A stretch of 12,655 bases of DNA. Source: Candidatus Rifleibacteriota bacterium (lineage in GTDB: Bacteria; Riflebacteria; Ozemobacteria; Ozemobacterales; Ozemobacteraceae). The position numbers and the translations under genes are program-made. Of the stretch, positions 1-6,656 are shown in pieces. Within the stretch, counting starts at the first letter, position 1. Each line of letters begins with the position of its first letter. The notes under the pieces were generated by a model. It saw only the letters and a list, made by a program, of their open reading frames with translations. It was not told where the DNA came from and did not search any database. The stretch covers positions 1 to 12,655 of the forward strand of contig JAKQKW010000369.1 in the NCBI GenBank assembly GCA_029560455.1, written 5' to 3'.

Positions 1-1
1 T

Positions 2-334
2 ATTTATTCAAGCGGTTTCTTCATGCTCGGGTTTCCTGATGAAACTCCGGAAGAAATGGCGGCGACCATTAATTTTGCCATCGAATTGAAGCGCCTTGGC
101 ATGAGTGACTGCACTTTTTTTCCGGTGGTTCTCTACGCCGGAACTCAGCTATCACAGCAGTTTGGGGCCGATCTGTGGCAGTCGCAGATTCATCAGGCAC
201 TCGGCGCACCGCCAGAATCTTGCCCGTCTCGAAGAGATTTTCGCCTGGGCAACCCCCTGCAGCGCCGGCATGAATATTTTTCACATCCGCCCGATCGGCA
301 GGGCGAGAAACATGCAGCATCTGCTGCTCGATGA
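2..334 (+). pseudogene. Radical SAM (B12-type) enzyme, C-terminal barrel fragment, 5' end off window
   Basis: The frame is open from the left edge and stops at 332-334. The first ~60 residues contain GFFMLGFPDETPEEM and, further on, VVLYAGTQL. These match the late TIM-barrel strands of B12-dependent/BchE-like radical SAM enzymes (pattern GxPxET...PxxGTxL). The intact radical SAM protein at 7965-9317 has the same pair as CFVFGLDTDD and LTPFPGTQV. The 4Fe-4S CxxxCxxC motif would lie left of the window. After about position 185 the translation becomes Arg/Pro/His-rich and resembles nothing, while recognisable protein resumes in another frame (see 186-752). I therefore take the real homologous part as 2 to about 185 and the rest to 334 as out-of-frame read-through. 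It is either a truncated gene fused to a second radical SAM remnant or the product of a sequencing/assembly join. The family call is fairly secure; the pseudogene call is inference. Confidence 0.6.
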
Positions 335-752
335 AAATGCACTTGAAGAGCTTGCTGTCAGGGTTAAAGCACTGCAGCGGCAATACCCTGAATACCCGGT
401 GGCCTGTTCCGCGATTGGCAGCCAGAGACGCCCTGCGCCGGTCGAGATTCCGGTACCGGCCGGGTTTACCGCCCTTTGTCTCACTGCTGACGGCAGAGTC
501 TGGCCGCATCATTACGCGAGCTACCTGAACCCTGAGCTTTGCCTGGGGCGATTGCCCGACGATGATATCGTCGATATCTGGAGCAGAAGTCAGATTCTCG
601 ATGATTTTCGAAAAACGGTTGTCAGCCATTTCAAGAACTGCGATCAGTGCAGCCGGCATGGCAGAAGCTGTTATGGTTTTGATTTTGAAGCTCTGATAAT
701 CGAGCGGCAGCTTGGCATCAAAGGTCTGCTCTGCAGTCGTTTCAGCAGGTGA
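186..752 (+). pseudogene. Radical SAM/SPASM-type protein, C-terminal half, frame-shifted from the upstream fragment
   Basis: This frame is +1 relative to the upstream fragment. From about 186 it reads like the middle of a PqqE/MoaA-like radical SAM protein: HRQNLARLEEIFAWA, then IRPIGRARN (the typical 'PxGRA' barrel strand), then a SPASM-like tail with ALCLTADGRVWP, LGRLPDDDIVDIW and CDQC. The half carrying CxxxCxxC is missing, so it cannot be an active radical SAM enzyme alone. The auxiliary-cluster ligands are also reduced: Cys codons are seen at 477, 639, 648 and 669, but the residue after GRVWP is His where SPASM normally has Cys, and the final Cys is replaced in CYGFDF. An ATG at 267 or one further in could start a short product, but no good ribosome site precedes 267. 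The stop at 750-752 lies 4 nt before the sensor gene, so it probably heads that operon. SPASM members usually mature peptides or proteins; no precursor peptide is seen nearby. Confidence 0.6.
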
Positions 753-756
753 CAGC

Positions 757-1860
757 ATGAATATCAGATTCAGCCTTTATTACCAGATTGCCGTCTTGTT
801 TGTGGCGGTAAGCGTTGTCGCAATAACAATTTCCGGCTGGCTCAGCTATCACGAAAGCCGCCGGGTGATACTGTCACAGGCTGCAGCGGCTGTCGACAAT
901 GTTGCCGCTGCAATCGGGGCTGGTCTGAATCAACGAGCACGCGATGCCCGAGAGGCGATGCAGAGGCTTGCAGCCAACGAAACTCTCTGCACAGGCGATT
1001 CAAAATCGATTCAAAAATTTCTTGCGGCTGCCCTGTTTTCATCGAGCATGTTCAATAATATCTACTATTTTTCGCCGCAGGGGCCGCTGGTGGCGGTTGC
1101 TTATGCCGATAATCGCGATCTCGGCCAGTATGCCGGTGAAAATTATCTGAAATACGGCGAAAACCCCGCGACTGCCAATCTATATCAGGATCTGCTGAAG
1201 GCCCGCGATCAGGGCAGTCTGGTGTTTTCGCGTTTTTTCAAATCTGATTCGGGGAGGCTGATGAGTTCGTTCATTTTGCCGGTTCAGGCTGGCGGCAAAC
1301 TGAAAGGCATTCTCAGCTGCGGCATGGTTCTCGACCAGACCTCGCGTCTGGGCAAAAGCATGGAAGCGATGAAGCCGGCGCCTGAGGCCTGCATTGCCTT
1401 GCTCGATCACCAGGGTCGGGTATTGGTGCAGACCGGCACAATACCACCAGAATGCATCGATGCCGAAAACCTTTTTCTGGCAGATTCGATGCGTGCCGCC
1501 GGCTATCTCTTTTCAATGCACCTGGTTCAGGATGCGGGTCTTGAGGTTTGCGTCGGCATGCCGGAAACCTCAGTTACGGGACTGCTGAACCATCTGCGTA
1601 ACCGGATCATCTTTTATATGCTGTTAATTGCTTTTCTGGCGGTAATTTCAGGACTCAGGGTCGCCGGTGTCCTGATAAAGCCTTTACAGCTTCTCATTGC
1701 CGGTCTTAGGCAGCTGCGTCAGGGACGGGCAGTTGACCGCATCGAGCACCGCGCTTCTGGTGAGGCCGGCGAAGCGCTCGAGGCATTCAACGAACTTAAC
1801 GACAAGATTCGCAAGGATGCGATGCTCAACCGCACCTGGACGGACCTCTGGAATGGCTGA
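757..1860 (+). CDS. Membrane sensor: dCACHE-like periplasmic domain plus HAMP, no output domain
   Basis: The protein has 367 aa. The start at 757 is chosen because AGGTGA at 747-752 gives a good ribosome site and the next residues begin a membrane anchor. Transmembrane helix 1 is at about 8-30 (IAVLFVAVSVVAITISGWL). A ~250-residue extracytoplasmic domain follows with dCACHE-like features: a long helix, FNNIYYFSPQGPLVAVAY, FSRFFKSDSGRLMSSFILPV, GGKLKGILSCGMVLD and a second module with CIALLDHQGRVLVQTG. Helix 2 is at about 284-307 and a HAMP-like linker at about 304-355 (IKPLQLLIAGLRQLRQG ... EAFNELNDKIRKD). Methyl-accepting proteins, kinases, cyclases and PP2C phosphatases of this build continue with an output domain. 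This one stops about 12 residues after HAMP. The stop overlaps the next start by 8 nt, so the two are probably translationally coupled and may act together. The domain calls are by pattern only; the ligand is unknown. Confidence 0.75.
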   Translation: MNIRFSLYYQIAVLFVAVSVVAITISGWLSYHESRRVILSQAAAAVDNVAAAIGAGLNQRARDAREAMQRLAANETLCTGDSKSIQKFLAAALFSSSMFNNIYYFSPQGPLVAVAYADNRDLGQYAGENYLKYGENPATANLYQDLLKARDQGSLVFSRFFKSDSGRLMSSFILPVQAGGKLKGILSCGMVLDQTSRLGKSMEAMKPAPEACIALLDHQGRVLVQTGTIPPECIDAENLFLADSMRAAGYLFSMHLVQDAGLEVCVGMPETSVTGLLNHLRNRIIFYMLLIAFLAVISGLRVAGVLIKPLQLLIAGLRQLRQGRAVDRIEHRASGEAGEALEAFNELNDKIRKDAMLNRTWTDLWNG

Positions 1861-4333
1861 ACGTTTTTCAGGCAATCTGATTCTGCGATTGTGCCTGTGC
1901 GGCTTTGTCTACAAGCTGGGGGCAACTTTTGCAGTGCTGCTGAGTTTCTCGTCATTTCTGAAAATTGCCGGCCGCGCGGCTCTGCCGGAATATTACGTCT
2001 GGCTGTCAATTGCAACTCTGTTGACCGGCGTCGTGATGACTGGCAGTCAGCGTTGGCAGCAGACAGGTCTCAGGGCCAGCCGTTTCGTGGCTCCGGCTTT
2101 CGCGCTGATGCTCTGGGCTGCCGGCAGCTACTATGCTGTACTTGCCAGGCAGCATCTGCTGCTGCTCTATGTCGCGGTTTCATTGTATGACGTCTATCTT
2201 GGCATTATTTTCTGGAACACTGCCAACAGCCTTCTGACAGTTCGCGAAATGCGCCAATGGGTTGGTGTGATTGCCGGTGTAATGTTTTCGGGTGGCATAA
2301 TTCTTGGTTTTCTGATGCCGCTGCTTTTTTCCTTTGCATCATTTCAGACCTGGTATCCTGTCTGCGGTATCATTTTTTTGCTGCTGCCACTCTGCGTTGC
2401 CGCCCTGCCGCAGGTAAAAGACGGTATCTCAGCCCCCCTGCCTGTAGAAGAGCCTCGCTGGCAGGCGTCACTGTCGCAGGCTGCCGCGCACCCGCTGAGC
2501 GCCTTCATTGTTGGTTCAATGGTGGTTCTGGCTTTTGCCCGGTATTCAACTTCGTTTCTATTCGCTTCGGCTTTGAGCCAGCGGTTTGCCGATGAACGTG
2601 ATTTTGCATCGTTTTCGGGGGCATTTGAGAGCCTGCTCAGGCTGCTTTCTCTGGTCTCGCAGTCATTGCTGCTCCCATGGCTTCTCAGATATTTCCGGCC
2701 AACAACTCTGTTGCTGCTTACGCCGGTGGTTCTAATGGCCGGTTCAGCTTTGCTGCTTGTTTTGCCTGGTTTTATGGGGCTGGTGCTTTTTCAATTCATT
2801 CTTTTGCTGAGTATCAGAACTTTTGATCAGAATCTTGTAAATCTTTTTCTGAATTTGTATGACAGAGCATTGCGAAACCGTTTCAGATTCTTCTCTGACG
2901 GAATCGTGTTTGCGTCAGCAGTCATTGTCACGGGCTTTTTGTTGAAGTATGTGGCGGCCTCGGGCAACGAAACAATTCTGCCATGGCTGTTGCTGGCGGC
3001 AGGTTGTGGTTACTGGCTGCTTGCCCGAAGAGCGGCAGACAGATATCGTCTGGCGTTGCAGGCCAGCATTGGTGTGAATTTGTATCAACATTCTGCCGGT
3101 GAAAATATGCCGGTTTTTGATCACGAAGCCGAAATGAGCAGAATACTTGCACAGCCGATCAGAAGCTGGCCGCATCTTATCGGCCGCCTGACCCGTCAGA
3201 ATCAGGCTGTTGCTGCCACATTGATTGACATGCTGCTCGCCAGATCGACTTCTGAAGCAGAGAAATCTCTGTTGACAAGAATTGCTGGCCGAAATGGCCA
3301 TTGCCAGCTTGAGCCGGTACTGGTGCGTCTGCTGGCAGATGAGTGTTCGCCACGGGTTCTCGCTGATTGCATCGAAGCTGTTTATCGTCTGATGGGAAAG
3401 CGGGCAATGCCGTTTATCAAGCCTTTTATCGACCACTCTGACAACAGGGTTGCCGGCAATGCGGTTCTGGCAATGGTCCGGCTTGCCGACACCGCAAAAG
3501 AACTTCACCCGGTGCTTGCATGTCTTCTGAAAATGGCGTCTTCTGAGAATGCGGGTTGTCGTGCTACCGCAGCTGCCATGCTCGGCGAGCTGCCGCACCG
3601 GTGTTTTTCAGAGCTTCTCAGGCGGCTGCTTTTCGATCAGGAAGCAAAGGTCAGGGCTGCTGCGGCGAAAAGCTGTGTAAAATGGCGATCGCACGAGCTG
3701 ATAGTCTGGCTGACAGAATGTGCCGACCGGTTTCCGGAAGACAGAGAGCAGCTGGTGGCGGCAGTCAGCAGTCTGCAGAATGGCATGATGACCAGACTGG
3801 ACAGCATGGCATCAGAGCTTGGCGTCAGGTCGCAGGTAGGCGCTTTGCTGGGTATGCGACGAGAGCGTGCTTATGTTGAGCTGCTTCTAAGATTGCTGAT
3901 GCACGGAAAAGTCGATGCATCGCTCAAATTGGCTGAGACTTTGATTGGGCATGAGCATTGCGCCTGTCTGCAGAAAATTTCTGCCTGTCTGGCAGATGGC
4001 TCGGTCGCTGTTGAGAAGATCTGTCATCTGGCCGACTCTGGCTGTGATGACCGGCATGAGGGCGAAGTCATACAGGAATTTTTCGAATGTCTTCGAGCCT
4101 CAGACCTGCTTCTGGTTGGCGAACAAATATTGCTGCGGCGCTCGGGCGGTGCTGTCAGAAGGGCGCTGTTTATAGCAGCAGGGCATGATTGTGGCATTCA
4201 AAGCCCCGGTAATGTCTGGGCCGGTTTGCTCTCTCAGAATCAGTCTGAAAAAGACCTGGCCTGTGAGCTGCTTGATAATGTTAAGGGGCAGCTTGCCTCT
4301 CTGTTGAAAAGACTTGCAGGCTGTTCCGGGTAA
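1853..4333 (+). CDS. ATP/ADP-translocase-like (MFS-related) membrane protein fused to HEAT repeats
   Basis: The protein has 826 aa. The start ATG at 1853 overlaps the sensor's last codons, and the hydrophobic region begins right after it. Residues about 8-400 hold roughly 11-12 hydrophobic helices with short loops. The segment RNRFRFFSDGIVFASAVIVTGFLL resembles the conserved 'R.K...D......G...G' stretch of the Npt1/Npt2 nucleotide-transporter family and of the bacterial MFS-HEAT proteins related to it. From about 470 to 615 there are helical pairs typical of HEAT repeats (VLVRLLADECSPRVLADCIEA; FIKPFIDHSDNRVAGNAVLA; LRRLLFDQEAKVRAAAAKSC). More degenerate alpha-helical repeats run to the end. 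HEAT repeats usually bind proteins. Classical ATP/ADP exchangers of intracellular bacteria are ~500 aa without HEAT, so nucleotide exchange should not be assumed. No cyclic-nucleotide-binding domain is visible. Coupling to an output-less sensor suggests a sensory or scaffold role, which is inference. Confidence 0.65.
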   Translation: MAERFSGNLILRLCLCGFVYKLGATFAVLLSFSSFLKIAGRAALPEYYVWLSIATLLTGVVMTGSQRWQQTGLRASRFVAPAFALMLWAAGSYYAVLARQHLLLLYVAVSLYDVYLGIIFWNTANSLLTVREMRQWVGVIAGVMFSGGIILGFLMPLLFSFASFQTWYPVCGIIFLLLPLCVAALPQVKDGISAPLPVEEPRWQASLSQAAAHPLSAFIVGSMVVLAFARYSTSFLFASALSQRFADERDFASFSGAFESLLRLLSLVSQSLLLPWLLRYFRPTTLLLLTPVVLMAGSALLLVLPGFMGLVLFQFILLLSIRTFDQNLVNLFLNLYDRALRNRFRFFSDGIVFASAVIVTGFLLKYVAASGNETILPWLLLAAGCGYWLLARRAADRYRLALQASIGVNLYQHSAGENMPVFDHEAEMSRILAQPIRSWPHLIGRLTRQNQAVAATLIDMLLARSTSEAEKSLLTRIAGRNGHCQLEPVLVRLLADECSPRVLADCIEAVYRLMGKRAMPFIKPFIDHSDNRVAGNAVLAMVRLADTAKELHPVLACLLKMASSENAGCRATAAAMLGELPHRCFSELLRRLLFDQEAKVRAAAAKSCVKWRSHELIVWLTECADRFPEDREQLVAAVSSLQNGMMTRLDSMASELGVRSQVGALLGMRRERAYVELLLRLLMHGKVDASLKLAETLIGHEHCACLQKISACLADGSVAVEKICHLADSGCDDRHEGEVIQEFFECLRASDLLLVGEQILLRRSGGAVRRALFIAAGHDCGIQSPGNVWAGLLSQNQSEKDLACELLDNVKGQLASLLKRLAGCSG

Positions 4334-4398
4334 TGGCTCGCGGTATGGCAGAGAAAAAGCGGTAGAGTCTGGCGTGAATCTGTTTTAGAATGGTCTGA

Positions 4399-6651
4399 AT
4401 GCAGAGAATAACGAGTCTGATTTATAAAATCATCGCCGGGCACCCGGGTGCGGTTATCGCGGTCATTGTTGCCAGCTTTATTATGAGTTTTGGCGCCTTT
4501 TCGCATGTCGAAGTCGATGAAGACTTCGAAGCCGGCATTTCTGACCCGCAGGCGATAGCAACCCGCGCCGAATACCGGCGGCATTTCGGGCATGAGCAGG
4601 CGATTCTGCTGGCTTTCGATATCGACGGTATCGATCGCAATTCGCTGCTGACCGCCTGGGAACTCGTCGACCGTATTCACAGCTGGCCAGAAGTGCGACA
4701 GGTGCTGTCGATTCTCGATGTTCTCAGGCCGTTTCGCCGTGCCGATGAGTTTGCGGCCTATCTCAAGGATTTTCGTATCCGCAATCTGGTTGAGTTGTTG
4801 CAGAACGACCGACTGTTTCGCGGCTATCTGGTCTCTGGCAACCTTAAATCGCTGCAGATATTGATTGTGCCAGATATTCGTGCCCCAGATTACCGACACG
4901 CGCTCTATAACCACCTCAAAGAACTTCAGGCCGATATGAGCGGGCGGGTTAAACTGCATATTTTCGGGTTTCCGTATATTCAGGAACGGTTTTTCGAGTT
5001 CATCGTCGAGAACAACCGGCGTTTTCTGACGCTCGGCCTGATCTGCTGCACGGTTCTCGCCTGGTATCTGTTCCCCGACCCGCTGGTGCTGGCGCTGATT
5101 TTGCTGGCAATCGCGGCGCCGACGTCGCTGACGTTCGCCGTCTATTTCATGAACGGCAACAAAATCAACCTGTTCACGTCGCCGATAATTCCGTTCGCCC
5201 TGATTATTTCACTCAATGAGATTATCTACATCGTCAGTTTTTTCGTCAGAGAGCGAAAAAATGCACACCAGAATTACGCCGAACTGCATCAGCAGAACTA
5301 TAAGCGCCTGATCAGGCCGTGTCTGATAAATACTCTGACAACGTTGATTGGCTTTTTGTCGTTGTCGCAAAGCCCGTCGCCGAGTATCAGACTGTTTTCT
5401 CTCTATACCTCGCTGGCCTGTTTTTTTGCCTATATAGTCACTTTTGGGCTGATTTTTGCCTGTTTTAAGCTATATCAGCCAAAATTCAGCCTGAGAGACT
5501 CTGACCCCGGCCGACTGCGCTGGTTGCAGCGTCTGGTTCGCAATATTGTCTTCCGGCACCCGGGCAAAGTGCTGGCGGTTGCGGCCGTTTCGCTGCTGCT
5601 GGTCGTGCCGGCGCTGCAGAAATTCGAGGTGCGCAACGCTCTGACTGATAATTTTTCGGCCGACGACCCGCTGCTGCAGGCGCATGCCTTTATCAGCAGC
5701 CGGTTTTGCGGGCCTGGGCATTTTCAGGTGATGATTTCGGCGCCCGACCTGATGGAACCCGAAAGGCTTGCCGAGATTGCCGAATTTCAGAAACGTGTCG
5801 AGGCAATCCCCGGTATTAACCGGGTTTTTTCGATTGTCGACCTGATGATGGCTTTCAATAAACAATTCACCGGCGAAGCGGTGCTGCCGGCGACTGCTGA
5901 CCTTGGCCGTGCGGTTATCGACTTTTTCGGGCAGCGCGGCATTTCTGATCTGCTGATTGCACCAGATTTATCGACGACGCTGTTGCGGGTTCACACCGGC
6001 CTGACCGACGATTTCAGTATTGTGCCGCTGCGCGGGCAGATTCTGGCCGCCGCCGCTGCAACTCTGCCGGCTTCTTTGAGTGTCGATGTCACCGGCGACG
6101 TCTATTTAAACGCACTGATGCAGAAGAGCATACTCGAAAACATTACCTGGTCGTTTGTGGCAGCGGTGCTGATGATTATCGGGGTTTTCTATCTGGTTTT
6201 CAGAAGTCTGTATGTGGCATTTGTGGCGCTGCTGGTCAATTTTTACCCGATTCTGCTGGCCTATGCCGCGGCCGGCTATTTCGGCCTGCCGCTCAACCCT
6301 TCGACCGCTGTGGTTGGTTGTGTTATGAGCGGGTTGATTGTCGATGACACCCTGCATCTGCTGACCTTTCTGCAGGAAAACCGCCAACCGACTCAGGTTC
6401 GCAGAGTTATGGCCGCAATTCGTGATCTGGCTGTGCCGGTGAGCTCGTCGTCGTTACTGCTGATGCTCGGCAACGCCATCTTCATGTTCAGCACCTTCAA
6501 GCCGTTCACCTACTTCGGTCTGATCGGAACTCTGGTTGTTGTCATCGGGCTGGCAGGCGACCTGCTGGTGTTGCCGGTGCTGATTCTGACTTTTGGCCGC
6601 AAAAGCAAAAACGCTGCGGCTCAGATTGAACCGCAGCGTTCTGAATGCTGA
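4399..6651 (+). CDS. RND/MMPL-family transporter
   Basis: The protein has 750 aa. The layout is the duplicated RND plan: helix 1 (about 14-35), periplasmic loop (about 36-210), a five-helix bundle (about 210-360), then helix 7 (about 388-408), a second periplasmic loop (about 410-570) and a last bundle (about 575-735). The second bundle carries GLIVDDTLHLL with D649-D650, the acidic pair used for proton coupling in this superfamily. The matching place in the first bundle reads ISLNEIIYI (N273-E274), so the halves are asymmetric. It belongs to the MMPL/'predicted exporter' side of the superfamily that moves lipids or hydrophobic molecules; the substrate is unknown. No membrane-fusion or outer-membrane partner lies in the window. 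ATG 4399 is the only possible start, because TGA directly precedes it in frame and the N-terminus then fits the family. I see no good ribosome site. It lies 65 nt after the HEAT gene, probably in the same unit. Confidence 0.8.
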   Translation: MQRITSLIYKIIAGHPGAVIAVIVASFIMSFGAFSHVEVDEDFEAGISDPQAIATRAEYRRHFGHEQAILLAFDIDGIDRNSLLTAWELVDRIHSWPEVRQVLSILDVLRPFRRADEFAAYLKDFRIRNLVELLQNDRLFRGYLVSGNLKSLQILIVPDIRAPDYRHALYNHLKELQADMSGRVKLHIFGFPYIQERFFEFIVENNRRFLTLGLICCTVLAWYLFPDPLVLALILLAIAAPTSLTFAVYFMNGNKINLFTSPIIPFALIISLNEIIYIVSFFVRERKNAHQNYAELHQQNYKRLIRPCLINTLTTLIGFLSLSQSPSPSIRLFSLYTSLACFFAYIVTFGLIFACFKLYQPKFSLRDSDPGRLRWLQRLVRNIVFRHPGKVLAVAAVSLLLVVPALQKFEVRNALTDNFSADDPLLQAHAFISSRFCGPGHFQVMISAPDLMEPERLAEIAEFQKRVEAIPGINRVFSIVDLMMAFNKQFTGEAVLPATADLGRAVIDFFGQRGISDLLIAPDLSTTLLRVHTGLTDDFSIVPLRGQILAAAAATLPASLSVDVTGDVYLNALMQKSILENITWSFVAAVLMIIGVFYLVFRSLYVAFVALLVNFYPILLAYAAAGYFGLPLNPSTAVVGCVMSGLIVDDTLHLLTFLQENRQPTQVRRVMAAIRDLAVPVSSSSLLLMLGNAIFMFSTFKPFTYFGLIGTLVVVIGLAGDLLVLPVLILTFGRKSKNAAAQIEPQRSEC
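6600..6640 (-). terminator. Intrinsic terminator of the minus-strand exported-protein gene, inside the 3' end of the RND gene
   Basis: There is a perfect 10-bp inverted repeat, AACGCTGCGG at 6610-6619 and CCGCAGCGTT at 6631-6640, with an 11-nt loop. Read on the minus strand, the stem is followed by a T-rich run (complement of AAAAGCAAAAA at 6601-6611). It lies 16 nt beyond the stop of the minus-strand gene, where a terminator is expected. On the plus strand no T-run follows the stem, so it should work mainly for minus-strand transcripts. The same bases encode the last dozen residues of the RND transporter. Confidence 0.75.
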
Positions 6652-6656
6652 AACGA

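Noticed and set aside
69..758. Long minus-strand open frame (~229 codons) opposite the radical SAM remnants
   Set aside because: Its translation is Arg/Pro/Ala-rich with no motif or ribosome site, and the opposite strand carries recognisable radical SAM motifs.
2915..3598. Minus-strand open frame (~227 codons) inside the HEAT-fusion gene
   Set aside because: It is rich in Cys, His, Gln and Arg, as expected from an antisense shadow. The plus strand encodes coherent membrane helices and HEAT repeats.
4386..4391. TAGAAT as a -10 box for a separate promoter before the RND gene
   Set aside because: No -35-like hexamer lies 16-18 nt upstream, and the gap after the HEAT gene is only 65 nt, so operon read-through is simpler.
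4390..4398. ATG-codon-TGA mini-frame directly before the RND start
   Set aside because: One sense codon with no ribosome site is too little to separate from chance; it only shows that the start cannot lie further upstream.
4240..4959. Minus-strand open frame (~239 codons) across the start of the RND gene
   Set aside because: It has no recognisable domain or start signal, and it is antisense to a clear RND N-terminus and to the end of the HEAT gene.
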